Assembly (NCBI GenBank): GCA_001005265.1
Contig: CP011392.1
Span: forward strand, 1,047,902-1,111,901
DNA from: Dehalogenimonas sp. WBC-2
Lineage (GTDB): Bacteria > Chloroflexota > Dehalococcoidia > Dehalococcoidales > Dehalococcoidaceae
DNA length: 64,000 nt
Direction of reading: 5' to 3'
Position 1 is the first letter of the stretch; each line of letters begins with the position of its first letter. Positions 1 through 8,425 of the stretch are shown here, in pieces. The translations under genes and the position numbers were made by a program. The notes beneath the pieces are model-generated. The model saw nothing but the letters and a program-made list of their open reading frames with translations. It was not told where the DNA came from and did not search any database.

Positions 1-842
1 ATGTCGCCGTCCCGTTTCAGATCGGCGCAACTACGGTCGTCGACGACGAACATACAGCGGCGGGATACTTCCGGGGTTACCAGCGGTAAAAGTTCCTCGA
101 GATTTTTTTCCGTAGATCCTTCGCGGATCATGATATGCATACCGCGGGCAAGTTTTTCCTTGGCTTCGTCGATTTTGGTTGACTCATGGTCAGAACCGAT
201 GCCTGCGCTAATATATGCGTTAAGGTCTTTTTCCCTTAAACCTGGCGCATGCCCGTCGACAATGCCACTCAATGTGGATTCAATCTTATTGAGCACTTCA
301 CCGACTCCAAACAGCACTCCAGGGAAATTCATCATTTCACCCAAGCCGATTACTCCCGGCTTTCCAAGGACCTGAGCGACACTTTTAGCGTCTAACATCG
401 CCCCAGAGGTTTCCAAATGGGTTGCCGGTACACAGGACGGCGCCATAACGTGCAGATCAAGTGGCAGCTTCTTCACGGAATCCAGTATATAATCGATGCC
501 ATTGGTACCCGTGACATTGACCAATTCATGCAGGTCTGTTACCACGCCGGTGGTACCCCTGGCTACCACCGCTCGGGCGTACTGGGCTATATCCAGCATT
601 GAACTTTCAATATGAGTATGACCATCTATCAATCCCGGTATGAGATACTTACCGCCCAGATCAATTACTTCAACTGCCCGGTCGTAGTCTCCGACTCCGG
701 CGATTACTCCGTCACAAACGGCAACTGCTATTTCTTCAATCTCTCCATTAAACACATTGACCACGCGCCCATTGCGGAATAACAGATCGGCCGGTTCTTC
801 TCCACGGGCAACTCTTATCCTGCGCCGCACTTGGTCAATCAA
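1..842 (-). CDS. ade: Adenine deaminase (5' part; runs off the left edge)
   Basis: Amidohydrolase expected to deaminate adenine to hypoxanthine in purine salvage. About 280 codons of the usual 550-600 are present. Translating the minus strand gives an N-terminal beta-sandwich segment, then PGLIDGHTHIESS near residue 69-81; the HTHIES metal-binding motif is typical of adenine deaminase rather than of other amidohydrolases. A GLGEMMNFPGV segment follows, also typical. The likely start is the TTG at 842, which overlaps the stop of the upstream hpt by 8 bases; a GTG at 830 is the alternative. Its product hypoxanthine is the substrate of Hpt, so the pair makes biochemical sense. Confidence 0.88.
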   Translation of the reverse strand, partial: MIDQVRRRIRVARGEEPADLLFRNGRVVNVFNGEIEEIAVAVCDGVIAGVGDYDRAVEVIDLGGKYLIPGLIDGHTHIESSMLDIAQYARAVVARGTTGVVTDLHELVNVTGTNGIDYILDSVKKLPLDLHVMAPSCVPATHLETSGAMLDAKSVAQVLGKPGVIGLGEMMNFPGVLFGVGEVLNKIESTLSGIVDGHAPGLREKDLNAYISAGIGSDHESTKIDEAKEKLARGMHIMIREGSTEKNLEELLPLVTPEVSRRCMFVVDDRSCADLKRDGD

Positions 843-1374
843 CGTCTTTTTCCTCTAATGTATATATATCCGGCAGGTTGCGATAATGTTGGGCGTAATC
901 AAGGCCGTATCCCACAATAAATTTATCAGGCACGATGAAACCCCGATAATCTATTCCCACAGATACGCGCCGGCGCGCAGGTTTATCCAATAAGGAACAT
1001 AGTTTCAATGATGCCGGTTTACGGCTGGTTAGATATTTTAGGGCTGCTTCAACACACAAACCTGTATCCACGATGTCTTCGACGATCAGAATATGGCGGT
1101 TTGTGATTTCTACCGTGGGATAAGTTGTAATTTTTACATCGCCACAGGTCGTCACATCGTCTCCGTAGCTTTCCAGCCGGATAAAGTCGAACTCAATGGG
1201 TATAGTCATTTCCCTAACTAAGTCGGCCATAAAAATCGTTGCACCATTAAGTATGCCGATAGCCAATAGATCTTTTCCCTGATAATCTACCGAAATGTGT
1301 TTAGCAAGCAAACGCACTTTAGCAGTAATTTCATTTCTGGGATACAAAGTTTTGAGAATAAACCGGCTGGTCAC
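835..1374 (-). CDS. hpt: Hypoxanthine phosphoribosyltransferase
   Basis: Cytosolic purine salvage enzyme that joins hypoxanthine or guanine to PRPP to give IMP or GMP. The 179-residue length is normal. The PRPP-binding motif VEDIVDTG lies near residues 98-105, and the C-terminal segment KFIVGYGLDYAQHYRNLPDI carries the family's base-binding aromatic and acidic residues. The start is GTG, directly behind a strong promoter and without a visible Shine-Dalgarno sequence. The stop overlaps the start of the adenine deaminase gene, so the two form a salvage operon in which one enzyme makes the other's substrate. Confidence 0.94.
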   Translation of the reverse strand: MTSRFILKTLYPRNEITAKVRLLAKHISVDYQGKDLLAIGILNGATIFMADLVREMTIPIEFDFIRLESYGDDVTTCGDVKITTYPTVEITNRHILIVEDIVDTGLCVEAALKYLTSRKPASLKLCSLLDKPARRRVSVGIDYRGFIVPDKFIVGYGLDYAQHYRNLPDIYTLEEKDVD

Positions 1375-1382
1375 AGCCCTGA

Positions 1383-1411
1383 ATTATAATGATAAGAAGA
1401 TACTGTGTCCA
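1383..1411 (-). promoter_or_regulatory. hpt promoter, near-leaderless
   Basis: On the minus strand a -35 box TGGACA (1411-1406) and a perfect -10 TATAAT (1388-1383) are separated by 17 bases. Only 8 bases separate the -10 from the GTG start at 1374, so the transcript would begin at or next to the start codon. Confidence 0.65.
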
Positions 1412-1422
1412 CCGAAAAAGTG

Positions 1423-1451
1423 TTCCCATCCCTTGAAAGCCATGTTATAAT
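1423..1451 (+). promoter_or_regulatory. Promoter of the zinc-ribbon gene
   Basis: A -10 TATAAT (1446-1451) follows a weak -35 TTCCCA (1423-1428) at 17 bases. The ATG at 1463 is 11 bases beyond the -10, leaving almost no leader. It is divergent from the hpt promoter in the same short intergenic region. Confidence 0.5.
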
Positions 1452-1462
1452 TGGCCTCATAT

Positions 1463-2062
1463 ATGGACGATTTGAACATTGCCGATAGTAAATTAACCTG
1501 TTCGCGATGTCATACCATCATCGATATATCATCTTCCTCCTCTACGGTCAGATTTTGTCCCGGCTGCGGTAATCGATTGGAGATGCCACCTCCGTCGGCT
1601 TTTCATCAACGGGTCAGTTTTTGCCCCTCTTGTGGAAAAGGCCTTTCTGCCCCGTTCGACTATTGTCCTTCATGCGGTGTCGACCTTAGTAATGTCCGGG
1701 AAGCCAAACAGCCGGAAATGATTGCAGCCCCCCCTTCTGCTCCCGGCGAAGTTGCCGCATCAAAGACAGCACGGTCGCCTCTTCCTGCCCGATCGGTCAA
1801 TGAGGAGCGCCAGATTATAACCGATCCCAAACTCAAGAAGCTTTACAAACAATGGGCAGTTCATTCCGACTTGCCGGAGGATGCTTTACCTATAATGGAA
1901 CATCCGCGTCATGTCACCCAGGCTTTTGTTCCTCCTGAAAAAGTAGCTTCATCATTCCAGTTGTCCGCTTTTCTGGCCGGCATCCCGCCTGTCTATCTGT
2001 TTATTGCCGGTACTGTGTTTGTAGCCCTTATCTTAATCCTTGCCATAGTTATAGCTCTATAA
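1463..2062 (+). CDS. Zinc-ribbon protein with C-terminal membrane anchor
   Basis: Function unknown. The N-terminal 80 residues carry four CxxC knuckles (CSRC, CPGC, CPSC, CPSC), enough for two zinc ribbons. A polar, proline-rich linker follows, and the last 25-30 residues form one strongly hydrophobic helix (IPPVYLFIAGTVFVALIL) with only a few residues after it. It is therefore probably tail-anchored with the ribbons in the cytoplasm. I chose the ATG at 1463 over the in-frame TTG at 1451 because the TTG overlaps the -10 box. The ABC exporter genes follow 93 bases downstream on the same strand, but no functional link is evident. Confidence 0.7.
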   Translation: MDDLNIADSKLTCSRCHTIIDISSSSSTVRFCPGCGNRLEMPPPSAFHQRVSFCPSCGKGLSAPFDYCPSCGVDLSNVREAKQPEMIAAPPSAPGEVAASKTARSPLPARSVNEERQIITDPKLKKLYKQWAVHSDLPEDALPIMEHPRHVTQAFVPPEKVASSFQLSAFLAGIPPVYLFIAGTVFVALILILAIVIAL

Positions 2063-2155
2063 CATCGAATGTACTCTCTATCCTTTTTGTGTTGGCAACA
2101 GCCGAAAGATATAATTATCTCTGTGTTCGACAAAAACCGATAGGAGTATAACTTT

Positions 2156-3073
2156 TTGATCATTAAAGTCGAGAATCTGGTTAAAGTCTACGGACCGATA
2201 CGCGCTGTCGACGGTCTCAGTTTTGAGGTCGCCAAAGGTGAAGTATTTGGTATGCTCGGGCCCAATGGTGCCGGCAAGACCACCACCGTGGAAATTATCG
2301 AAGGTTTACGCAAGGCAGATTCTGGGAAAGTTACTGTTCTCGGGATGGATGTCACTAAAGCACCAAATGAGATCAAGCAGAGGATCGGCGCACAGCTTCA
2401 AACCCCGGCTCTAATGCCGTCGCTTACCGTTGAGGAATTGCTCGACGTTTTCGGCGCTTTCTACACCCGCACTATCCCGGTTGATGACCTGTTGGATATG
2501 CTGTCACTACAGGAAAGTCGCAAAGTGCTGGTCAAGAATCTCTCTGGCGGCCAGTTACAGCGTCTCTCTGTAGCCATGGCCCTCATCAATGATCCAGAAA
2601 TTGCTTTTCTCGATGAGCCGACCACTGGTCTCGACCCCCAGGTCCGCCGTGGCATGTGGGGAGTCATTGAAGATATGAAGAAAAAAGGCAAGACCATATT
2701 TCTTACTACGCACTATATGGAAGAAGCCGAGCGCCTGTGCGACCGAATTGCTATAGTGGACCACGGAAAAATTATTGCCATGGATACCCCGCAAGGGCTT
2801 ATTGACAGTAATTTCCGCGAAAAAGCAATTCAATTTGAGTTGGAACCACGGCCGTCTGAGGAAATGTTACGGAATTTAACCGGGGTTACCAGCGTCGCCA
2901 CTGATCTCAATGATGTAGTAATTTACTCAAATGACATTACCGCAACCATGTCAGCCGTCCTCAAATACGCCGAATCACAAAATATCACTTCCCAGCTTAA
3001 AGACCTCCACGTACGGCAGGCCTCCCTGGAAGATGTATTTTTAAAACTAACCGGGAGGAAGATCCGAGAATGA
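2156..3073 (+). CDS. ABC-2 type exporter, ATP-binding subunit
   Basis: ATPase of a drug or lipid type exporter. The nucleotide-binding domain is complete: Walker A GPNGAGKTT near residue 35, signature LSGGQLQRL near 130, Walker B with AFLDEPTTGLDP near 150 and the switch histidine in LTTHYMEEAE. A C-terminal extension of about 80 residues is typical of the DrrA/CcmA-like class. The start is TTG, 9 bases after an AGGAG; a TATAAT at 2110-2115 may be its promoter. The stop overlaps the permease start, so the two are translated together. The substrate cannot be read from the sequence. Confidence 0.9.
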   Translation: MIIKVENLVKVYGPIRAVDGLSFEVAKGEVFGMLGPNGAGKTTTVEIIEGLRKADSGKVTVLGMDVTKAPNEIKQRIGAQLQTPALMPSLTVEELLDVFGAFYTRTIPVDDLLDMLSLQESRKVLVKNLSGGQLQRLSVAMALINDPEIAFLDEPTTGLDPQVRRGMWGVIEDMKKKGKTIFLTTHYMEEAERLCDRIAIVDHGKIIAMDTPQGLIDSNFREKAIQFELEPRPSEEMLRNLTGVTSVATDLNDVVIYSNDITATMSAVLKYAESQNITSQLKDLHVRQASLEDVFLKLTGRKIRE

Positions 3074-4149
3074 AAGCCATCAGCAAACTGATCCTATCAA
3101 ATTTCAAACAGTTCTTCCGAGACCGGACAGCCCTGTTCTTCACTTTTGCTTTCCCGTTGATTTTTATCTTTATTTTCGGTTGGGTATTCGGTGGTACCGA
3201 CTCCATAAACTACAATGTCGGACTGGTAAATAATGATGATTCTCCGGTGAGTGCAGGTCTGGTTGAGGCCTTAAATCAGGTACCCGTCTTTACTATAACC
3301 GAGAACACTCTTGAAGGTACTCTTGATGCACTCAAAAAAGGGGATCTATCAGCCGCAATCGTCATTCCCGCCAATTTCGGATCCATTATCTCCGGGGAAA
3401 CGGTGGCACTCACTGTTTATCATGACCCGTCCCAAACACAATCCACCCAAATCATCCTGCCGGTCATGCGCCAGGTCATTGATGGATTCAATCGTGAATT
3501 TACAGGCGCTCCGGTTCTTCTTACCCTCACCGAAGAATCCATCCTGTCATCCAATTTGACATATATCGATTTCATCATCCCCGGTATCCTGGCCATGTCA
3601 ATCATGCAAAGTGGCCTTTTCGGGGTTATCCCGCTGGTAGAATGGCGCGAAAAAAAGGTACTCAAGCGGCTTGGTGTCACTCCTCTAAGCCGTTCCACCG
3701 TAGTGGCAAGTCAATTAGTGTTCAGGCTTGTATTAGCAGTTCTCCAAGCTGCAATACTGTTGATCATCGCAAACTTGGTATTCAATGTCCCGGTACTTGG
3801 CAACCTGTTCTTACTCCTGGGTCTGGTTGTCTTGGGCACCCTGACTTTCATCAGCCTCGGTTATGTCGTCGCCGCCCGCGTAAAAACCGTGGAAGGCGCC
3901 ACACCCATCGTCAACCTTATCTCATTCCCGATGTTGTTCCTTTCGGGGGTATTCTTCCCTGTTGATATGATGCCTGATTTCATCCGTCCTGTTATTACTG
4001 CCCTGCCGCTCACCTATCTCGCCGACGGTTTCCGTCAGGTGATGGTTCAGTCTCCGCCTTTGTATTCGATGTCGGTTGACGTGCTGGTGCTGTTCGGATG
4101 GTTGATCGTTTGCATCGCACTGACGGTGCGTTTCTTTCGCTGGGAATAA
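3070..4149 (+). CDS. ABC-2 type exporter, permease subunit
   Basis: Membrane partner of the preceding ATPase, with which it shares an ATGA overlap. The 359 residues show one N-terminal transmembrane helix (about 20-40, FFTFAFPLIFIFIFGWVFG), a large soluble loop of about 130 residues, then five more hydrophobic segments. This is the usual layout of the ABC2_membrane_3/YhgE-like permeases. LPLTYLADGFRQVM near the end matches the conserved ABC-2 signature. An inverted-repeat terminator follows 25 bases after the stop. Confidence 0.88.
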   Translation: MKAISKLILSNFKQFFRDRTALFFTFAFPLIFIFIFGWVFGGTDSINYNVGLVNNDDSPVSAGLVEALNQVPVFTITENTLEGTLDALKKGDLSAAIVIPANFGSIISGETVALTVYHDPSQTQSTQIILPVMRQVIDGFNREFTGAPVLLTLTEESILSSNLTYIDFIIPGILAMSIMQSGLFGVIPLVEWREKKVLKRLGVTPLSRSTVVASQLVFRLVLAVLQAAILLIIANLVFNVPVLGNLFLLLGLVVLGTLTFISLGYVVAARVKTVEGATPIVNLISFPMLFLSGVFFPVDMMPDFIRPVITALPLTYLADGFRQVMVQSPPLYSMSVDVLVLFGWLIVCIALTVRFFRWE

Positions 4150-4174
4150 TCAACGTTACTTCGTTAAAAGACAA

Positions 4175-4202
4175 AACGGTCGTCCCAATTGGGACGGCCG
4201 TT
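4175..4202. terminator. Bidirectional terminator between the exporter operon and queA
   Basis: AACGGTCGTCCC (4175-4186) pairs with GGGACGGCCGTT (4191-4202) around an AATT loop, with one G-U pair on the plus strand. It lies between two convergent genes and could end both transcripts. Flanking T runs are short. Confidence 0.6.
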
Positions 4203-4226
4203 AGTCTATCCAAAGAACCGCTACGC

Positions 4227-5264
4227 TCAATTAATCAGCATCGCATCGCCAAAACTATAGAAGCGATATCCTTCGTCTATAGCTTGGTCATAAGCCACTT
4301 TAAGCCCGTCCCAACCTGCAAAAGCGGCAGTCAGCATCAAGGGTGTCCCCCGTGGCAGATGAAAATTAGTTATCAGTCGATCGATGACCTGATATTTGAA
4401 CCCTGGCAAAATGAACAATTCCACCCAACCCATAAAAGGCTTGAGCGGCATCCCTTTCGTCAAGGCAGCCCATTCCAGTGTTCTTACCGCTGAGGTACCA
4501 ACGCCAAAAACTCGGCCTCCCGATACCTTCACCTCGTTTATCGAAGCAGCTGTCTCAGCTGAAAGAACAGCATATTCTTTGTGAATCAGGTGAAGAGCCG
4601 GATCCTCTTCTTTTACCGGTCTAAACGTATCCAATCCAATATGTAGAGTGACAAAAAGTAGTTTGATCCCTTTATTTTCGATCTTTTTTAGAAGTTCCGG
4701 CGTAAAGTGCAACCCAGCAGTCGGCGCCGCTACGCTGCCGCTGACTCTTGAATACACTGTCTGATATCGTTCCTCTTCTGTTTCCGATAGCTGGTGATGG
4801 ATATAAGGCGGTAACGCCAGAATGCCCAGTTGCGCCAGCCGGTCTTCGTTTGAAATCAAGATGGAGGCGGTGCCGTCTTCATCTTTCTGCATAACTTGTA
4901 AGGTAACACCGCTATTAACCCCATGCTTGTCGAACAATTCGACGATTGTGCCGGCGCTTAGACGCTTCGCCGGTTTAATGAGAGCTTGCCATTCGTTCCG
5001 TTGCCGACGCAGCAAAAGCAACACTTCGACATGTGCCCCGGTATTGAGTTTACGGCCGAACAGGCGGGCCGGTATGACCCGGGAGTCATTGAAAACAAGG
5101 GCGTCACCGGGCTGTAGATATTTAATGATATCCACAAATCGGCAGTGCTCAATTGTGCCTGTACCGCGGTTGAGCACCAGCAAACGGGAACTATCGCGGG
5201 GTTTGGCCGGGGTTTGGGCTATAAGTTCTTCTGGTAGGTTATAATCGAAATCAGCGGTTTTCAA
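4227..5264 (-). CDS. queA: S-adenosylmethionine:tRNA ribosyltransferase-isomerase
   Basis: Transfers and isomerises the ribosyl moiety of SAM onto preQ1-modified tRNA to give epoxyqueuosine. The 345 residues match the family length. Hallmarks include DFDYNLPEELIAQTP at the N terminus, GDALVFNDSRVIPARL, SVAAPTAGLHFTPELL and LITNFHLPRGTPLML. The start is TTG at 5264; an exact TATAAT lies at 5278-5273 on the minus strand, only 8 bases before it, again suggesting a leaderless message. No other queuosine genes are in the window. Confidence 0.95.
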   Translation of the reverse strand: MKTADFDYNLPEELIAQTPAKPRDSSRLLVLNRGTGTIEHCRFVDIIKYLQPGDALVFNDSRVIPARLFGRKLNTGAHVEVLLLLRRQRNEWQALIKPAKRLSAGTIVELFDKHGVNSGVTLQVMQKDEDGTASILISNEDRLAQLGILALPPYIHHQLSETEEERYQTVYSRVSGSVAAPTAGLHFTPELLKKIENKGIKLLFVTLHIGLDTFRPVKEEDPALHLIHKEYAVLSAETAASINEVKVSGGRVFGVGTSAVRTLEWAALTKGMPLKPFMGWVELFILPGFKYQVIDRLITNFHLPRGTPLMLTAAFAGWDGLKVAYDQAIDEGYRFYSFGDAMLIN

Positions 5265-5357
5265 AGCGGCTAATTATAGCGGTAAACATCTCAACGATGC
5301 CATCAGATTAGGCACTTGGTATCCACAGCCACACAGCGGGAATACAGACTGCTCTGT

Positions 5358-5386
5358 TTTACCCCCGGTGACGCTTGTGTTATCCT
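5358..5386 (+). promoter_or_regulatory. surE promoter, near-leaderless
   Basis: TTTACC (5358-5363), 17 bases, TATCCT (5381-5386). The ATG of surE is 8 bases after the -10. Confidence 0.5.
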
Positions 5387-5394
5387 TTCTACTT

Positions 5395-6177
5395 ATGAAA
5401 ATACTCATCTCCAATGACGACGGTATAAATTCTCCCGGACTGTGGTCTCTGGCAACTCACCTGAGCACAGTTGGGGATGTCGCCGTAGTCGCCCCTGACC
5501 GGGAACAGAGCGCCACTGGTACGGCACTCACTCTTCGTCAACCTCTCCGTGTTCGCAAAGCCGCTTCACCCTTAAATGGCATCGAATGTTTCGCCGCTGA
5601 AGGCATGCCCGGAGACGCCGTTATCCTGGGGTTGGATAAACTTATCCAGGGACCTATCAATCTCGTCGTCTCTGGCATCAACAACGGCCCCAACTTAGGT
5701 GATGATGTCCTCATCTCCGGCACCGTCGGTGCTGCCTTACAGGGTTACCTCAGAAATATCCCGGCTATTGCCGTTTCAACCGTCAGCATTGAATCTGAAT
5801 ACCTGGAAGTACCGGCCAGCTTGGTCGCCATCATCGCCGCTGATTTCGATGCCGGCAGGCTTCCGGACGATATATTTTTGAACGTCAATGTTCCAGACCT
5901 GCCGCTTGAGAAGATCAAAGGCATCAGAATTACCAATCTTGCTCATAAAACGAATATTGACAGTGTTCAGGAAGGGCACGACGGCCGCCGCGAATTCTAC
6001 TGGCTGGTACGCCGAAAACTCGATTTTGAAGCCGCCGCCGATACCGACATCAAAGCTATAGAACAAGACTGTATCTCCATCACAGAACTCCACGCCAACC
6101 TTTTCCGCAAACCGTCGGTCCCGGCGCTGGACATTCTTTGTCAGGAGTGGTTTTTGAAACTCAAAGGCATAATTTAA
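5395..6177 (+). CDS. surE: 5'/3'-nucleotidase SurE
   Basis: Metal-dependent nucleoside monophosphate phosphatase. The 260 residues begin with the hallmark ILISNDDG, in which the two Asp bind metal. The family motifs SATGTALTLRQPLR, GMPGDAV and SGINNGPNLGDDVLISGTVGAA follow in order. An in-frame upstream TTG at 5368 would add nine residues, but the ATG at 5395 is preferred because it opens directly on MKILISNDDG and sits at the usual spacing from the -10 box. It is monocistronic: a new promoter and leader follow. Confidence 0.94.
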   Translation: MKILISNDDGINSPGLWSLATHLSTVGDVAVVAPDREQSATGTALTLRQPLRVRKAASPLNGIECFAAEGMPGDAVILGLDKLIQGPINLVVSGINNGPNLGDDVLISGTVGAALQGYLRNIPAIAVSTVSIESEYLEVPASLVAIIAADFDAGRLPDDIFLNVNVPDLPLEKIKGIRITNLAHKTNIDSVQEGHDGRREFYWLVRRKLDFEAAADTDIKAIEQDCISITELHANLFRKPSVPALDILCQEWFLKLKGII

Positions 6178-6217
6178 AATATACCGCGTGTTTTTCTGTA
6201 TCGCACCCTTAATCTGG

Positions 6218-6223
6218 TATAAT
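6218..6223 (+). promoter_or_regulatory. -10 box of the pantothenate operon
   Basis: An exact TATAAT with a TG one base upstream (extended -10) lies about 105 bases before the first start codon. The -35 region is weak. This leaves a leader of nearly 100 nucleotides, unlike the leaderless neighbours. Confidence 0.5.
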
Positions 6224-6266
6224 ACTTTTACAACTAGCCCGCTTGTATCCATCTGATGGAACGAGA

Positions 6267-6308
6267 CGGCAATAAGCCTAGAAGAAAATGCCTTCTCTGC
6301 TATTGCCG
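6267..6308 (+). ncRNA. Leader hairpin, candidate pan RNA motif
   Basis: CGGCAATA(A)GC (6267-6277) pairs with GCTATTGCCG (6299-6308), leaving one bulged A. After a 2x2 internal loop the helix continues as AGAAG/CTTCT and is closed by a seven-base loop. The pan motif is a reported hairpin with bulged adenines upstream of pantothenate genes, known in Chloroflexi among other phyla. Position, phylum and a bulged A fit, but only one of the two expected bulges is clear, so this is an inference. The 3' arm runs into the GGGGAGG ribosome binding site, so folding could control translation. Confidence 0.45.
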
Positions 6309-6326
6309 GGGAGGTATTAACTTTTT

Positions 6327-7193
6327 ATGTCTAGTAAATATCTGAAAATCGGAATCATCGGCGCTGGCAAGACCGGCACCGCTCTGGCGCTTGGTTTGAA
6401 TCAGGCCGGTTACTCTATAGCAGGCATATCCAGCCGGACGTTCTGCTCAGCCGAAAAACTGGCTGTAAAGATACCCGGTGCCGTCGCGTATGACAATCCT
6501 CAAAGCGTTGCCGACGGTGCAGACCTGATCTTCATCACCACTCCGGACACCGCCATCTCCTTGATTGCCGACTCGATTTCAACACACCCCGATCAGATGA
6601 TTTGCCACGTTTCGGCGGCCGATCCGATTGATGTTCTTGCTCCACTGCGACAACAAGGTGCCGTCACCGGTATTTTTCACCCGCTACAAAGTATAGGCTC
6701 CATGGAAAAGGCATCAATCTTACCCGGCATCACTTTTGCTCTTGAAGCTGAAGAACCTCTGCTCGGCATACTACGGCAAATGGCTTCGCGCCTGGGTGGA
6801 CATACCGTGGAGCTTTCGGGAGACGATCGCGTATTGTATCACGCCTCTGCGGTTATGGTATCAAACTATCTTGTAACCCTGGTGAGTCTGGCTTCGAGTC
6901 TGTGGCAGAGGTTTCAGAACAGGGAAAGTGCCGTGAAAGCCCTCCTACCCCTTATTCGCGGCACCGTCGATAACATTGAGACCATCGGCATACCTGCGTG
7001 TCTCACCGGCCCTGTTTCGAGAGGTGATGCCGGGACGGTGAAGCGGCATCTTGTGGCACTTGCTAAAGAGGCACCCGAAATTATGGACCTATACCGATTA
7101 TTGGCTATTAAGACGATCCCTCTGGCCTCAACAAAAGGCGGCATAGATGGCCTGAAAGCCAAAGAAATGAAAGAACTTCTGGAGGCCGTTTAA
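6327..7193 (+). CDS. Rossmann-fold DUF2520 dehydrogenase of the pantothenate operon
   Basis: The N terminus KIGIIGAGKTGTALALGL is a Rossmann NAD(P)-binding loop of the F420/NADP oxidoreductase type. The C-terminal half is the helical DUF2520 domain, related in fold to 6-phosphogluconate dehydrogenase-like and ketopantoate reductase enzymes. At 288 residues it is of normal length. It is the first gene of an operon with panD, panB and panC, and its stop overlaps the panD start. Since no panE or ilvC is here, it may supply ketopantoate reductase activity; that is an inference from context. A GGGGAGG lies 12 bases before the ATG. Confidence 0.8.
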   Translation: MSSKYLKIGIIGAGKTGTALALGLNQAGYSIAGISSRTFCSAEKLAVKIPGAVAYDNPQSVADGADLIFITTPDTAISLIADSISTHPDQMICHVSAADPIDVLAPLRQQGAVTGIFHPLQSIGSMEKASILPGITFALEAEEPLLGILRQMASRLGGHTVELSGDDRVLYHASAVMVSNYLVTLVSLASSLWQRFQNRESAVKALLPLIRGTVDNIETIGIPACLTGPVSRGDAGTVKRHLVALAKEAPEIMDLYRLLAIKTIPLASTKGGIDGLKAKEMKELLEAV

Positions 7194-7570
7194 TGAGAAC
7201 CATGTTGAAAAGCAAACTTCACCGCGCTCGGGTCACCCGCTGCAATTTAGACTACGAGGGCAGCATCACCATTGACCGGGACCTGATGAAAGCTGCGGAC
7301 ATTCTGCCGTTTGAACAGGTTCAGGTGCTCAACCTCAACAACAGCGCCCGTTTCGCCACTTATGCTATTGAAGGCGAGGCTGGTAGCGGGGAGATCGGCC
7401 TTAACGGCGCCGCCGCCCGTTGCGCCTCTAAGAGTGACATCGTCATCATTTTGACCTATTCCCAAGTCGCGGAAGAGAAGCTCTCCAGTCATATGCCCAA
7501 GCTGGTTTTTGTTGATGAGCAAAACCACATTTCTAATGTAACACATGCTATTGGGGCGATCTCCTTTTAG
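7193..7570 (+). CDS. panD: Aspartate 1-decarboxylase
   Basis: Pyruvoyl enzyme that makes beta-alanine from aspartate for pantothenate synthesis. The 125 residues contain YEGSITID, in which the Gly-Ser bond is the self-cleavage site that generates the pyruvoyl group. KSKLHRARVT at the N terminus and GLNGAAAR are also characteristic. Two in-frame ATGs exist (7193 and 7202); the second would give the more usual MLKSKLHRA start. It overlaps the upstream dehydrogenase gene by one base. Confidence 0.95.
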   Translation: MRTMLKSKLHRARVTRCNLDYEGSITIDRDLMKAADILPFEQVQVLNLNNSARFATYAIEGEAGSGEIGLNGAAARCASKSDIVIILTYSQVAEEKLSSHMPKLVFVDEQNHISNVTHAIGAISF

Positions 7571-7579
7571 GAGGAATTT

Positions 7580-8425
7580 ATGAGAACTACCGTTCAGCAG
7601 GTCAGGGATTTAAAATCGAGGGGCGAGAAGATTGCCGTCCTCACCGCCTATGATTACACCACTGCCCAAGTTGTCGACCGGGCCGGAATCTCCGTCATTC
7701 TCGTCGGTGATTCCCTGGGCATGGTCGTTCTGGGTTACGATTCCACCATTCCGGTGACAATGGAAGACATGCTGCATCATACCAAGGCCGTCGTCCGCGG
7801 CTCTCAAAAAGCCATGATCGTGGCCGATATGCCGTTTATGACCTATAATATCAGCATCAAAGAAACGTTACGGAATGCAGCCCGATTCATCCAGGAAGCC
7901 GGTGCCCAGGCTGTTAAACTTGAAGGCGGTGTTACCGTCGCCGATAAAGTCAGAAAACTCGTGGATTGTGGCATTCCGGTCATGGGCCATATCGGCCTGA
8001 CACCTCAATCTGTCAACCAGCTAAGCGGTTATAAGATACAGGGCAAAACGCCGGAAACCGCCAAAAAACTTCTCGCCGATGCCCGGGCGCTTGAGGAAGC
8101 CGGTGCCTTCGCCGTAGTTCTTGAAACTATGCCGACCGAGTTGTCAGCTTATATCTCATCTAAGATATCCATTCCCACCATCGGCATCGGCGCCGGTGCC
8201 GGTTGCGACGGTCAGGTTCAGGTCATATCCGACTTACTTGGTTTATTCACCGATTTTGTGCCTAAACATACCGGACAGTACGCCAGACTGGCAGATCTGA
8301 TATCAGACGCGGTAACCGCATACGGCCGAGACGTGCGCCAAGGAACTTTCCCCACTGCGCACCAGAGCTTCACTATGGATGAAACTATCATCGAAACCAT
8401 ACGGCGTGAAGATGAAAATCCTTAG
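7580..8425 (+). CDS. panB: 3-methyl-2-oxobutanoate hydroxymethyltransferase
   Basis: Makes ketopantoate from alpha-ketoisovalerate and methylenetetrahydrofolate. The 281 residues show VLTAYDYTTAQVVDRAGI near the N terminus, the metal-binding VGDSLGMV motif, VKLEGG, PVMGHIGLTPQSV and the C-terminal IGIGAGAGCDGQV. An AGGAGGAA sits 5-6 bases before the ATG and is one of the strongest ribosome binding sites in the window. The 3' end overlaps panC by 14 bases. Confidence 0.96.
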   Translation: MRTTVQQVRDLKSRGEKIAVLTAYDYTTAQVVDRAGISVILVGDSLGMVVLGYDSTIPVTMEDMLHHTKAVVRGSQKAMIVADMPFMTYNISIKETLRNAARFIQEAGAQAVKLEGGVTVADKVRKLVDCGIPVMGHIGLTPQSVNQLSGYKIQGKTPETAKKLLADARALEEAGAFAVVLETMPTELSAYISSKISIPTIGIGAGAGCDGQVQVISDLLGLFTDFVPKHTGQYARLADLISDAVTAYGRDVRQGTFPTAHQSFTMDETIIETIRREDENP

